Shown in pieces: positions 7,949-17,427 of a stretch of 50,391 bases of DNA. Position numbers and translations under genes: made by a program. Numbering within the stretch: the stretch's first letter is position 1; each line of letters begins with the position of its first letter. The stretch comes from CAZOVB01 sp046541415. GTDB lineage: Bacteria > Planctomycetota > Phycisphaerae > SM23-33. The DNA lies in assembly GCA_046541415.1 (NCBI GenBank), contig JBKHDI010000019.1:1-50391 (forward strand). The letters are read 5' to 3'. The notes beneath the pieces were generated by a model. That model saw only the letters and a list, made by a program, of their open reading frames with translations. It did no database searches and was not told the DNA's origin.

Positions 7949-9817
7949 TTACCTGTCGGCGGCAATCCGTCCGCTCTGGCCGTCGTAGGACAGCGTCAGG
8001 TCGCCCAGTTTCACGACCGTCTCCAGGCCCGTGCCCTTCAGCAGCAGGTCGGGCTTCTTGTCGCCGACGTACAAGACCACCCAGATTTTCCGGTCTTTGC
8101 CGGACGTCTCGATCCGCAGCGGATCCTTTGTGGAAGTGATCTTCGCATCGGCCGGATGGATCACCCAACCGTGGACCTTGCCATTGCCGCCCGAAAGCGC
8201 AAAGGCGGGACGGCCGGCATGGGTCGACGTGGAGACTTCGATGTCTCCCGATCCGGATTCCTCAGCCAGGTTGGCTTGCCACGTGTAGGTATGGTCCGTC
8301 TCCGAGCCGATGTCATCGAAGATGGACAGCACACCGACATTGGCGGCCGGGTCGGAGAATCGCACGAGCATCTGCCTGCGGGCCTGCTCGACGCCCAAGG
8401 CCTTGTAGAGTTCGCCGCCATCGACAACGGCTTGACCGCCCTGGGGGCTGGCCTGGAAATCGATGGTCTTGCCATTCATGTCGACCGATTTCCGCACGTT
8501 GTACTTCCCGTCGACCAGCAGGGAGGAGTATTTCTCGTCCCCACGTTCCTTGCCCGGACCGCCGATGAAGCGGGTGTTCAGGGCCAGCAGGTTGATCGCC
8601 AGGTTCTCCGGCTGATCCCAGGCGTGGCTGTGGTGGCTTTCGTCGGCCATGATACTCGTCTGGATGTCGTTGGCGTCCCTCCAACGGTTGCGGAAGAAGA
8701 AGTAACCGCGGTTGTCGGCCACCGCCTTGGGCATCACGCCGGTCGGGTCTTTCGGTTCGAGATCTGTCGGGTAATACAGCAGGGCCCAGACGGTTCCGGC
8801 ACGTTCGCCGTCGAAGCGGATCTCGGGCTGCATCGCCGACTTGCTGCCCATCGCCCGGTCGTAGAACCAGAGGTAGTACGGCAGGTGGTCATCGCCGGCG
8901 TGGTGCAGCAGCAGACTCAGCCAACCTTCGTTGAAGTTGGAGGAATGGGCCACGCCGGACATGATGAATTTCCTCGCCCGTCCCTGGAAGCTGTGTGTGT
9001 ACATCGCCATCTTCGACCAGCCGATCGAGCGGGCCTTGCGGGCCAGTTCGTCATCGCCGATGCTCTCGGCGGCGTAGCAGGCAGGCAAGAGGAAGCCTCC
9101 CGGGTACTCGATGTAGCCCACGCCCTCCTGGCTGACGCCCAGAGACCCGAAGCCGGTCTGCATGTGTCGCATCAGGTTGTTCTTGACGCGCTTGTACCGT
9201 CCCTCCCGTCGCGTTTCGTCCCCGCGAGCCAGGATGAGAATCAGCTCGGCTCCTCGGCAGACCGCCGCCCAGTTCGAACCGTAGTGGCCCGAGACGTTCA
9301 CGTGCCCGAACTTCGGCCAGGCGTCCAGGGCCTGGTCCATCTTGCCCTCCACGAACCGACGCTGCTGCTCGGTCCAGACCGGGTAGCACCAGTCGTAGGC
9401 GATGGCAATGCCCAGCGACATCATCCCCCGCGCCAGGCCCTTGCCCTTGTACGCGTGGGCTTCGGCCTTGGGGTCGGAGTACATCTCTTCAATGAAGCTG
9501 TAGGCCTGCTGAGCATATCGCTTCTTCTCGGCCAGGTCTGTGGCCAACAGGCTGCACAAGGCAGCCTCGCGGGCAGCATAGCTCCGCCCATATCTCTCGT
9601 CATTGTAGGGTTTGATGGTTCCCGCGCTGATTCGCTTCTTGAGCAGCTCGAACGCTTGAGCATGGTGCGAGCCGGGCACGGCGATTGCCTGGCGAACCTT
9701 CGCCAGGCGATCCGCCGTAACAAACAGCCTCGGATGCTCGACCTGCTGGGCCCCAGCCACAGGCACAACCATCAACGCCAGAACAGGCAACCACAGACGC
9801 CATTTTTTTATAGTCAT
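7949..9817 (-). CDS. Heparinase II/III-family polysaccharide lyase, secreted
   Basis: The roughly 622-residue product starts at a methionine followed by KKW and a hydrophobic signal peptide ending VVPVAGAQQ. AAGGAGAT lies about 10 bases upstream, so I prefer this start to one 22 codons earlier. An (alpha/alpha) toroid domain (about 25-370) carries the HPRLFVTADRL opening, NVSGHYGSNWAAVC and SQEGVGYIEYPGG. The C-terminal beta-sandwich half (about 370-622) includes ADESHHSHAWDQPENL with candidate catalytic histidines. Enzymes of this fold cleave uronate-containing glycans such as heparin, alginate or related polymers by beta-elimination; the substrate is not assignable. The GH2 gene lies upstream on the same strand, and the two may be co-expressed. 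A bidirectional terminator follows. Confidence 0.85.
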   Translation of the reverse strand: MTIKKWRLWLPVLALMVVPVAGAQQVEHPRLFVTADRLAKVRQAIAVPGSHHAQAFELLKKRISAGTIKPYNDERYGRSYAAREAALCSLLATDLAEKKRYAQQAYSFIEEMYSDPKAEAHAYKGKGLARGMMSLGIAIAYDWCYPVWTEQQRRFVEGKMDQALDAWPKFGHVNVSGHYGSNWAAVCRGAELILILARGDETRREGRYKRVKNNLMRHMQTGFGSLGVSQEGVGYIEYPGGFLLPACYAAESIGDDELARKARSIGWSKMAMYTHSFQGRARKFIMSGVAHSSNFNEGWLSLLLHHAGDDHLPYYLWFYDRAMGSKSAMQPEIRFDGERAGTVWALLYYPTDLEPKDPTGVMPKAVADNRGYFFFRNRWRDANDIQTSIMADESHHSHAWDQPENLAINLLALNTRFIGGPGKERGDEKYSSLLVDGKYNVRKSVDMNGKTIDFQASPQGGQAVVDGGELYKALGVEQARRQMLVRFSDPAANVGVLSIFDDIGSETDHTYTWQANLAEESGSGDIEVSTSTHAGRPAFALSGGNGKVHGWVIHPADAKITSTKDPLRIETSGKDRKIWVVLYVGDKKPDLLLKGTGLETVVKLGDLTLSYDGQSGRIAADR

Positions 9818-9951
9818 CAAGCCATATCTCCTTACCGGAAAAAAGCCTGGCCGGGCCAGGCCGAATCGAAAATGCATGCACATTGCCCCTCAAGTATAAC
9901 ACCAGACTCCGGGCGAGGTTCTCAGTAGCGGGGACAGCAGATCACGGCCCC

Positions 9952-11742
9952 CTATTCGGAAGTCCGCTCAATGGCTGCAGGCTTCTGCTGGATACGGCGC
10001 AGGCGCTGCAGGTCGAACTTGGCCGAGCGATCGAAGCCGAACAGCCCGTTGGTCTCCTGGAACACATCGGTCAGCTGGGTGTAGCAGTAGCCAAAGACGC
10101 CGGGATTCTCCAGCAGCGCCGAGCAGAGACCTTCGAAGCGCCGATAAAATTCCTCCTCATCGCTCGGCCTGTCCCCATAGCCCCAACTGTCGCCTTCTGC
10201 ACCCGGCTGCCACCAGATGCCCCCGAACTCGCTGACCATGTAGGGCTGGCCGTTGCGGGGAATCGAACTCCACTTCCTCTGCGGGTTGTCGTTGACCATT
10301 CCGCCGCCCGCAGCGGCCCCGGCGTGGTGAGAGGCGAATGTCTCGACATCCTGCTCATAGTCGTGTACGTCGTAGATGTCCGCGAAATTCAGGCGGTGCG
10401 TCCAGCCTGAGGTGTCCAGAACGGGGCGGGTGGAGTCGACGGCCTTGCTGGCCAGGAACGTCGCCAGCATCACGTCGTCGTGTACGTGGATCTGGTCGTC
10501 CTTGGCGTCCAGCGACTCGTTCAGCGGGCACCAGCCGATGATGCTCGGATGATTGTAGTCCCGCTCGACCGCCTCGATCCACTGGGCGACCACCGTCGCA
10601 GCCCGGGGCTGTTTCTGCTCATCCGAAGCGCTCGACCAGCACCAGTCGCCCATTTCGGACCAGACCAGGTAGCCCACGCGATCGGCGTGGTAGAGGAACC
10701 GCTGTTCGAAGACCTTCTGGTGCAGCCGGGCGCCGTTGAACCCGGCCGCCATCGACAACTCGATATCACGGACGAGGGCCTCATCCGAGGGGGCCGTCAT
10801 GATCCCGTCCGGCCAGTAGCCCTGGTCCAGCACGAGACGCTGGAAAACGCTGCGGCCGTTGATCAGGACCCGATCGCCGTCGATCGAGACGCTCCGCAGG
10901 CCGCCATAGCTGGCGACCTCGTCGATTGCCTCACCCCCTGGCCCGACCAGGCGCAACTTCAGTTCGTAGAGGAACGGATTTTCCGGCGACCAGGCGCGAC
11001 GACGGTCAGGCGGAATCTCCAGCCGCAGACGGGGCATGAAGTTGAGACCACAGCCGGCCCGGGCTTTGGCTGCCACTCCTTCGGCGTCATGCAGCTCGGC
11101 CTCGACGTGGAAAGATGCGCATCGGCCGATGACCGGCAAGACCAGCTCGAAGACCCCTGCCTCGAAATCGGGCGTGATCCGGGGTCGCTCCAGCCGCCCT
11201 CGTGGGTCGACCGGCTCGATCCAGACGCTCTGCCAGATGCCTGTCGTCCGCGTGTAATGGCAGCCCTGGTTGTCGAATTTCCGCGACTGCTTGCCCTGCG
11301 GCTGCCAGCTGCGGTGGTCGTCCCGCGCCCGAACGACAACGACGTGCTGGGCCCCCGCCCGGGCCTCCTCGGTCAGGACGCAGCTGATCGGCGTCCAGCC
11401 GCCGCGGTGACGCTTGACTTCCTGCCCGTCGATCCAGATTGTCGTGTCGGTGTCGACCGCCTCGAAGTGCAGCAGCACGGTTTTGTCGGCCCAGTGTTCA
11501 GGGATCTCGACGCGACGCCGGTACCATACGGCGTTGAGGTAGTCGGTCCGCCCGATACCCGAGAGCTCCGATTCCGGGCAGAAGGGAACCAGGATCTCGT
11601 CCGACAGCTCCCGCTCTACCAGCCCCCGCTCCAGACCGCTGTCGCCCGGATCGATCTCGAACTGCCAAAAGCCATTAAGACACATCCATTCTTCCCGCAC
11701 CATCTGCGGCCGGGGATATTCGCTTCTGGGTTTCTGCACCAT
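9952..11742 (-). CDS. Glycoside hydrolase family 2 enzyme
   Basis: This protein of about 596 residues has the GH2 domain order. A sugar-binding jelly roll (about 10-170) has YRRRVEIPEHW and an LHFEAVDTDTTIWIDGQEV-like segment. An immunoglobulin-like domain (about 175-280) and a TIM barrel follow. The barrel holds the acid/base region IIGWCPLNESLD (Glu after Asn) and the nucleophile region MVSEFGGIWW. The family includes beta-galactosidases, beta-glucuronidases and beta-mannosidases; the specificity is not clear. No signal peptide is visible, so it is probably cytoplasmic or periplasmic by another route and would act on oligosaccharides released by lyases. The start is either ATG at 11742 (AGGAG close upstream) or TTG at 11754. 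It diverges from the 990-residue heparinase-like gene. Confidence 0.87.
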   Translation of the reverse strand: MVQKPRSEYPRPQMVREEWMCLNGFWQFEIDPGDSGLERGLVERELSDEILVPFCPESELSGIGRTDYLNAVWYRRRVEIPEHWADKTVLLHFEAVDTDTTIWIDGQEVKRHRGGWTPISCVLTEEARAGAQHVVVVRARDDHRSWQPQGKQSRKFDNQGCHYTRTTGIWQSVWIEPVDPRGRLERPRITPDFEAGVFELVLPVIGRCASFHVEAELHDAEGVAAKARAGCGLNFMPRLRLEIPPDRRRAWSPENPFLYELKLRLVGPGGEAIDEVASYGGLRSVSIDGDRVLINGRSVFQRLVLDQGYWPDGIMTAPSDEALVRDIELSMAAGFNGARLHQKVFEQRFLYHADRVGYLVWSEMGDWCWSSASDEQKQPRAATVVAQWIEAVERDYNHPSIIGWCPLNESLDAKDDQIHVHDDVMLATFLASKAVDSTRPVLDTSGWTHRLNFADIYDVHDYEQDVETFASHHAGAAAGGGMVNDNPQRKWSSIPRNGQPYMVSEFGGIWWQPGAEGDSWGYGDRPSDEEEFYRRFEGLCSALLENPGVFGYCYTQLTDVFQETNGLFGFDRSAKFDLQRLRRIQQKPAAIERTSE

Positions 11743-11875
11743 CGACTCCTGCAAGGCTGGTTGGGCGGCCCCGAAGACATCCTACCGATACGCAGGCCGA
11801 TCGGCTAGAATACAACTCGAAGGCAAAATCGAATCTGAGTCTCTGGGGCAAATCGTCTGCATTTCGGAGGATGCC

Positions 11876-14848
11876 ATGTCCAAATGCCGCCTGTCGCTCA
11901 TCTGTTTGACAGTTCTGTGTTTCGCCCATGCCGCCGCACAGGGGCAGTTGCACCCAAAACCCCCGCGACAGTTGGAACTGCGTTGTTACAAAGCGCTGTT
12001 CCGCGGCGAGAACCCAGCCCAGAGCCAGGGCTCGCTGCTGATGCTGCTCAATCGCGACGCCAAGGCGGGCGACTTCGCCGCCGGCACAGCCCGGGACGTG
12101 ACCACCAACGTGGTACTCGCCCTGCTGGACAAGGCCGTCATCGAGGAGTCCCGGATCGAACTGAACATGACCGTCAGCCTCTACTATCCTGCCGATGAGA
12201 ACTACGCTTCGCTGCAGGTGGTATTGGAGAAGAATGGCGACGACCTCTACACCGGCCGGTTCGTCACCGAGTACCTGGGCAAGACCCTCCGGGGCAGGGC
12301 CGAGGCCAGAGTCCTGCCCGAACCGGTCGACAGGCCCGAAAACTTCCGCCTGCCTGCCGCAGGCAAGCACCCGCGAATCCTCTTTACCGCCCAGCAGCTG
12401 CCCGAGCTGCGCCGCCGGGCCAGGACGCCCTGGGGCCAGAAGGCCGTCGCGCAGCTTTCCGGGCCGATCGGCCTGGCGATCAAGTACCAGCTGACCGGCG
12501 AAAAGAAGCACGCCAAAGCCGTCATCCCGATGGTCCGGGAGATGATCAAACGGGGATTGATGAGCGACCAGTACGGCCACAACGTCGGCTGGCGACTCGA
12601 GCAGACCGCCATCGCCTACGACTGCTGCTACGACGCCTGGCCGGAGGAATTCCGCCAGGAGGTCGAAAAGTACATGCTCTGGGCGGCCAACGGGGTCCTC
12701 CGGGCCGACCAGACCGCCGGAGGCGGGATCAACTGGCACGTCTGCAGCAACTGGTCGTCTCCGCTCTATGCAGGGGCAGGCTTTGCGGGCATGGCCCTGT
12801 TCGGCCAAACGGGCCCTGATCCCGAGAAGCCCCGCACGACTCTTTCCGGCCAGACGGTCCAGCCCGCCGAGGACTACGATCCCCCGGCCGGCGTGCCCAC
12901 CAGCAAGTTCGCCTCCGACCAGATGCCGACAGACTGGATCTACGTCGGACCTTTCGACATCTACGGCCAGCCCGATCCGTTGGCTGGACTGGGCGGCAAG
13001 GCTCTGAGGCTGGCGCCCGAGCAGTCGATCCCGCACGCCTCTGCCCGACGGGTGGTCCGCCAGCTGTCCCACGAGAAGGACAAAGGCTACTACAGCTCCC
13101 GAGGAACCCTTTCGATCGACCTGACCAACGCGGTTGGCCGGACGTTTTACACCACGAGCTACTACTACCACGTGATCGAGAATGACAAGCCCCGCTGGGT
13201 GCAGATCCGCACCGATTACGCTCCTGCCACCGTCTATCTCAACGGCAAGGGGTTTGTCGACGGGGAGGTCGCCAGGCTGCAGAAAGGCAGGATTCCGGTT
13301 CTGATCGCCGCAGAGATCGGCTGGATGAACTCCTGGGGCCGACACCTCATGCGACCGCGCCTGGCGGATGTCTCGGCCGAACAGGCCGCCGAAATCCAGC
13401 AGCGCAACCAGCAGCGGCACGAAAAGGCGATGCGGTTCCATCGGGCCCTGGAGAAGATGCAGGAACGTCTCGACGGCCAGAGTCCTGCTTACTGGAACCT
13501 GCTGACCCGGAGCCGGTACATGATGTATCGCTTCTGTCGCGACGCGGTGGGCACGGGCGGCGCGTCTGCGGAACTGACCCACTACAGCGCGATCGCCGAG
13601 CGTCATCCCGCCCGCTACGCCGGGCTGCACCGGCGTCTGTTCGGCTACAGCGTCTCGCCCCAGCAGGATATGGAACTGCTGCTGGTCCGCAAGATCTTCG
13701 CACATTGGTACCCGAAGGACGGAGATCCGGTGGCACAGGAGATCAACGGATCTCCCAAGGCCGATTCGGATCTGTTCGCCGCGCTGCTGCCCGTCGTACC
13801 CGAAGAATACCGAGAGGCTGCACTTTGGGCCTGGTACCGTCACGCCGACGCCGAACCGGGCAACGCCTCTGCCCTGATGGACGGCTATCCCCCGCTGGCC
13901 CTGCTGCACTTCCCGACGGACCTGCAACCCAAGGCCCCGCAAGGTGTCCTGCCGCTGACCTGGAAGGCCCCGGACTTCGGCCTGTTCGGGTTCCGCAGCG
14001 GCTATGCCGACGGCCAGGAGGAGTTCATCATCCAGACCTTCGGCAAGAGCCATTACATCGGCGGCTGGAATGCCCCCAATGCCGGTACGTTCCGGGTGAT
14101 GGGCCTGGGACGGGCGTGGACCTCAGCCCCGACCGACCGCAACCGCCACCGCTGGGAGGAATCGGTCGTCATGCTCCCGGAGAACCCGGAGATCAACGAC
14201 GGGGCCGGCGCCGAAGTCACCCATGTCAAGATGTACGAGGACGGCTCGGGCGTCGTCAGTTACAACATGAACGACGTCTACGCCGCCCGCAAGCTCAGGC
14301 CCGACGGCCGGCGGGCAGGCAGGCTGTACGAACGCTACGGCGATATCCGAAATCCCGAGGCCTTTGCCGACAGCGGGATCACCGGCATGCGGAGCATCGC
14401 GGTGGATTACTCGAAGCTCAGCGGGGCCGATTGCCTGATCGCCATCGTCGACCGCATCGACGGCGGGAAATCCAAGACGTGGCTGTGGCAGTTGCCCCGT
14501 GGCGATGCTGTCGGGCAGATCCAGGTCGAGGGAAACAGGCTGGTCTGGAAGCGGGGCCAGGCCTCCATGCACGGACTCTTTGCTACCGGCCAGAAGCCCG
14601 CAGCCCAGACGATGATGACGCACATGCGCGGCCATGCTGGCAGTTCGGCAGGCAAGAAGCTGGACCGGCCGATCCATGTCATCTCGGCCGAGGACGCCGA
14701 TGGACGGTTCTTCTTCGTCGCGACGATCCAGTCCGGCCAGGCTCCGCGGATGCAGGTCAAGGGCAAGGGACTGGATGCGGTGATTACGATCGGCAAGCGG
14801 ATCGTGCGGTTTGACGGCAAGAAGATCATCCTGGATTCTACCGACTGA
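11876..14848 (+). CDS. Large heparinase-like secreted protein with an inserted beta domain
   Basis: The 990-residue protein begins with a signal peptide (hydrophobic to about residue 22, AAAQGQ). A small N-terminal beta domain follows (about 30-150). The heparinase-type toroid begins near HPRILFTAQQLPELRRRA (residue 163) and includes WRLEQTAIAYDCCYDAWP and INWHVCSNWS. At about residues 350-490 the helical region is interrupted by a segment with TDWIYVGPFDIYG, YYYHVI and ATVYLNGKGFVDGE. These are beta-sandwich features resembling sugar-binding modules. Helices then resume, and a C-terminal beta-sandwich (about 690-990) carries FGKSHYIGGWNAPNAGTFR. A role in uronic-acid glycan cleavage or binding is inferred from the fold. 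The lyase family is recognised with moderate certainty; the insert makes it atypical. Confidence 0.78.
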   Translation: MSKCRLSLICLTVLCFAHAAAQGQLHPKPPRQLELRCYKALFRGENPAQSQGSLLMLLNRDAKAGDFAAGTARDVTTNVVLALLDKAVIEESRIELNMTVSLYYPADENYASLQVVLEKNGDDLYTGRFVTEYLGKTLRGRAEARVLPEPVDRPENFRLPAAGKHPRILFTAQQLPELRRRARTPWGQKAVAQLSGPIGLAIKYQLTGEKKHAKAVIPMVREMIKRGLMSDQYGHNVGWRLEQTAIAYDCCYDAWPEEFRQEVEKYMLWAANGVLRADQTAGGGINWHVCSNWSSPLYAGAGFAGMALFGQTGPDPEKPRTTLSGQTVQPAEDYDPPAGVPTSKFASDQMPTDWIYVGPFDIYGQPDPLAGLGGKALRLAPEQSIPHASARRVVRQLSHEKDKGYYSSRGTLSIDLTNAVGRTFYTTSYYYHVIENDKPRWVQIRTDYAPATVYLNGKGFVDGEVARLQKGRIPVLIAAEIGWMNSWGRHLMRPRLADVSAEQAAEIQQRNQQRHEKAMRFHRALEKMQERLDGQSPAYWNLLTRSRYMMYRFCRDAVGTGGASAELTHYSAIAERHPARYAGLHRRLFGYSVSPQQDMELLLVRKIFAHWYPKDGDPVAQEINGSPKADSDLFAALLPVVPEEYREAALWAWYRHADAEPGNASALMDGYPPLALLHFPTDLQPKAPQGVLPLTWKAPDFGLFGFRSGYADGQEEFIIQTFGKSHYIGGWNAPNAGTFRVMGLGRAWTSAPTDRNRHRWEESVVMLPENPEINDGAGAEVTHVKMYEDGSGVVSYNMNDVYAARKLRPDGRRAGRLYERYGDIRNPEAFADSGITGMRSIAVDYSKLSGADCLIAIVDRIDGGKSKTWLWQLPRGDAVGQIQVEGNRLVWKRGQASMHGLFATGQKPAAQTMMTHMRGHAGSSAGKKLDRPIHVISAEDADGRFFFVATIQSGQAPRMQVKGKGLDAVITIGKRIVRFDGKKIILDSTD

Positions 14849-14938
14849 CGCATTTCCTGCGCAACGGATGCGTGGGGAGGTACTTGCCCCTGGGCAGGGG
14901 GATGGGAACCATGGGCAATAGCATCGAAAGGAGACGAG

Positions 14939-15448
14939 ATGCCAGCGAAACAGGCGGGTATTCTTCTGGTGGTTCTGGCAGGTGGGTTGTCTGCGGCCGG
15001 CTGCGATTCCGGCAACGGGGCGGAGGCAGAGCCCCGCGAGTCGGTCCTGGAATATGCCTGGACCACCGGCGGCGAGGACCAGGATGGCAAGACGCTCGGG
15101 TTTGTCGAAGTCCGACTCTACCGCGACGGCGAGATGGTCGATTCGCACAGAAGCGGCCTGGGCGAAACATCGCTGCCCGAGGTCGAAGAGATCTCGCTGG
15201 GCCCGGAATTGGGTCAGGCCCTCCTGATCACCGGCCAGTTCCATGCGGACCGGAGCAAGTCGCAGATCATCCGGGCCGGCGATGATGGGAAGTTGGCCGT
15301 CGTCTTCGAGTCTTTCCACACCCAGCCGCTGAAGATCGAAGATGTCAATGACGATGACATCTGCGAGATATCCCGACGGGACGGCCAGGGCGGAGGCGCC
15401 TTCTACGAGTTCCGGGACGGCAAGTACACCATTACGGAAATGGAGTAA
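14939..15448 (+). CDS. Putative lipoprotein of unknown function
   Basis: The 169-residue product has a short signal sequence with the lipobox LSAAGC near residue 22, so it is probably lipidated and anchored in a membrane. The mature part is acidic and predicted to be beta-rich, with EISLGPELGQALLITGQFHA and a closing AFYEFRDGKYTITEME. The central segment LKIEDVNDDDICEISRR resembles repeats in which a value and its derived state are reported, but I cannot name a family. AAAGGAG lies 7 bases before the ATG. It follows the heparinase-like gene by 90 bases with small inverted repeats between, so co-transcription is possible but not certain. Confidence 0.72.
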   Translation: MPAKQAGILLVVLAGGLSAAGCDSGNGAEAEPRESVLEYAWTTGGEDQDGKTLGFVEVRLYRDGEMVDSHRSGLGETSLPEVEEISLGPELGQALLITGQFHADRSKSQIIRAGDDGKLAVVFESFHTQPLKIEDVNDDDICEISRRDGQGGGAFYEFRDGKYTITEME

Positions 15449-15464
15449 CGGGACAACTTCCGCC

Positions 15465-15932
15465 TCAGCCGGCCCAGTTCTGCTGGTAGTAGAGGTAGCC
15501 GGCGGCAATCAGGGCGACGACGAGCATCACCCCGGCCAGGAAACGCAGCAGGCCCAGCAGCTTGCGAGTCAGCAAAAGGATCACGGCTGCGGCGATGGCG
15601 ATCGGGATCGTCAGATATTCGGTCCAGTTGCTCGTGCGGACCTGCGTGCGGACCCAGGCCATCGCATCGGCGGCCCAGTCGGGCAGCTTCGACCACCAGT
15701 CCGGGCGATCGACCCAGGTGCGGTCTTCGACCGGGTCCTGCTTTTCGATCTGCCGGGCCTGGCTGTCGGAGAGGAAGCCCGGCGGCCGGGCCTTCGAATC
15801 GGCGGCTGGACGATCCAAGGTTTCGGCCGTCGGCTGGGCAGATTCCCGCCCTGCCAGACTGACTGCCCCAACCGCAGCCCAGCCGGTCGCGGCCAGGCCG
15901 ATCAACATCACGAACCATTTCCATCCTGACAT
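15465..15932 (-). CDS. Two-segment membrane protein of unknown function
   Basis: The 155-residue protein has an N-terminal membrane segment (about 4-24, WFVMLIGLAATGWAAVGAV). A hydrophilic loop with LSDSQARQIEKQDP and a tryptophan-rich stretch (DRPDWWSKLPDW) follows. Two adjacent hydrophobic segments complete it (about 107-124 and 131-150), ending YLYYQQNWAG. It may be a small envelope protein. GGAGAA precedes the ATG at 15932. The frame remains open further upstream, but only inside the neighbouring gene, so I reject an earlier start. It lies 16 bases downstream of the Memo-family gene and is probably in the same operon. No function is known to me. Confidence 0.68.
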   Translation of the reverse strand: MSGWKWFVMLIGLAATGWAAVGAVSLAGRESAQPTAETLDRPAADSKARPPGFLSDSQARQIEKQDPVEDRTWVDRPDWWSKLPDWAADAMAWVRTQVRTSNWTEYLTIPIAIAAAVILLLTRKLLGLLRFLAGVMLVVALIAAGYLYYQQNWAG

Positions 15933-15948
15933 GCGGGTTCTCCGGGTC

Positions 15949-16818
15949 TCAGGCAAAGACGACCGAGGCGTAGCCGACGGTGGTATCGTCGTTGCTCTGG
16001 CCGAGTTGCCTGGAGAGGATCTGATAGCTGTTGGTGTACTCCAGAACGCGGGCGGCCGAGGCACCGAGTTGCTTTGCCGCCGCGATGGTGGCGCTGATGG
16101 CTCCTGCCCCGCAGGCATTCTGGCGGTTGCGCGCTTCGGGAATCACCCCGTCGGCGTCGAGTGTTTCGATCAGCCGGAGCATGCGGCGGTCATTTTCTTC
16201 GGCCCACCGGACGCCCTCCCTTCCCTGTCCGCCCGGGTTGCCGAAATGCCCCCCGTGGTGCGTCAGGTCGGTGGAACCGACGATAACGGCCCCGGGCCGA
16301 GTCTGGGCAATGGCCTGGGCGACTTCACGGCCGATCCGGGCGGCCATTTCCGTTGGCGGAACCGCGACGGGAACGATCTTCACGTTCTGGTTGATTGTCT
16401 GCAGCAGGGGCAACTGGACCTCGAGCGAATGCTCGTGGGCGTGAGCGTCGGGGTTGGCCCGGCAGAGATCGGACTGGAGAATCTCGGCGGCCAGCTCTTC
16501 GTCGATTTCCACTTCCCCCAGGGGCGTCCGCCAAAGGCCGCTGTCGAAGACTTCGCCCCGGCTGACGGTTCCGACGTGGTCTGCCCCGAACAGCACGACC
16601 GTCTCCAGACCGCGCGACTCGGACAGGGCCACCATGGTCTCTGCCGCCAACGGGCCGGAAAACATCCATCCGGCGTGGGGGACGATTCCGCCATAGAGGG
16701 TTTCGGGCAGATCGTCGGGCAACCGGGCCGAGGAAACCAACTCCTCGGCGTGTCGCCGACAACTGGCCGTCGAGCCTTCGTAGAAGCTGCCGGCACGGAC
16801 GGGCGTTCGGATATTCAT
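15949..16818 (-). CDS. amrB: Memo family protein (AmmeMemoRadiSam system protein B)
   Basis: This protein of about 289 residues belongs to the Memo family. It shows the family motifs with metal-ligand-like residues: PHAGWMFSG, GADHVG, STDLTHHGGHFG and CGAGAI. In Memo structures the corresponding His, His, His and Cys residues line the active-site pocket. Bacterial members often occur with an AMMECR1 protein and a radical SAM enzyme; neither is present here. Memo is copper- or iron-linked and related to extradiol dioxygenases, but its bacterial reaction is not settled. The start at 16818 has GGAG about 9 bases upstream, which favours it over the ATG three codons earlier. The small membrane protein gene follows within 16 bases. 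Confidence 0.9.
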   Translation of the reverse strand: MNIRTPVRAGSFYEGSTASCRRHAEELVSSARLPDDLPETLYGGIVPHAGWMFSGPLAAETMVALSESRGLETVVLFGADHVGTVSRGEVFDSGLWRTPLGEVEIDEELAAEILQSDLCRANPDAHAHEHSLEVQLPLLQTINQNVKIVPVAVPPTEMAARIGREVAQAIAQTRPGAVIVGSTDLTHHGGHFGNPGGQGREGVRWAEENDRRMLRLIETLDADGVIPEARNRQNACGAGAISATIAAAKQLGASAARVLEYTNSYQILSRQLGQSNDDTTVGYASVVFA

Positions 16819-16922
16819 CAGAACCATCTCCGCAGGCCAAAAAAGATAGCCAATTCGAGGTATTTCTCTTACAATGCTCTATTCGTATTATACACACCCC
16901 CTTGACGTTGGATACACTACCC

Positions 16923-17396
16923 ATGCCCGATCACGACGACCATGCCCGGGCGCTGGAGGCCATGGCCGCCGGCGAAGATCTCGACCAGCCCGATCCGCAG
17001 GAGCCGTCCCCGCAGGCCCAGGACGGCGACGAGGTCGGACAGGCCCAAGCCGCCGAAGGCGAAACCCCTGACGAAGATGCCACCCCGGCCGCCCTGGCCG
17101 GGACACTGGATGACAACAGTCAGGCCGGGCTGCAGAAACGGGCCCGATCGGCCCGCAATACCGCCGCAGCCCGCAAAGCCAATGCGGGACAAATGAAAAA
17201 GATCATGATCCCGCCAATGCTCGTCTCGGGTGTGATCCTGATCGGCCTGGCCGTGGCGATGCTCATCCTCAAGCCCTACAACTCCGGGTCGGTCTCGCCG
17301 GCGATGGGCAAGGCCCTGACCTTTGCCGCCTTCCCCCTCGGCGCTATCCTTATAGTAGGCGCCTGGTGGCTGCACCATGACGACAAGAACGCCTGA
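16923..17396 (+). CDS. Membrane protein of unknown function with an acidic N-terminal tail
   Basis: The 157-residue protein has a long, disordered, acidic and alanine/proline-rich N-terminal region (about 1-85). A basic patch (LQKRARSARNTAAARKANAG) and two membrane segments follow (about 95-115 and 128-147), with a short tail WLHHDDKNA. The layout suggests a cytoplasmic tail on a membrane hairpin. I know of no family. The start is uncertain: ATG at 16923 is chosen, but an in-frame TTG at 16902 lies close to a TATTAT box and would add seven residues. It ends 31 bases before ribBA, so these genes are probably one transcript together with the lipoprotein downstream. Confidence 0.7.
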   Translation: MPDHDDHARALEAMAAGEDLDQPDPQEPSPQAQDGDEVGQAQAAEGETPDEDATPAALAGTLDDNSQAGLQKRARSARNTAAARKANAGQMKKIMIPPMLVSGVILIGLAVAMLILKPYNSGSVSPAMGKALTFAAFPLGAILIVGAWWLHHDDKNA

Positions 17397-17427
17397 GACC
17401 AACCCTACCAGCCGAGAGGCACTACAC

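Noticed and set aside
8156..9928. Antisense frame of 590 codons over the first heparinase-like gene
   Set aside because: It is the shadow of a well-supported lyase; no motif or start site is convincing.
11675..14053. Antisense frame of 792 codons across the GH2 and heparinase-like genes
   Set aside because: It covers two clear genes in the opposite or different frames and encodes low-complexity, histidine- and glycine-rich sequence without domains.
16902..16922. TTGACG as a -35 box before the 157-residue membrane protein
   Set aside because: No -10 is found at proper spacing before the start; the same bases may be codons of an alternative TTG start.
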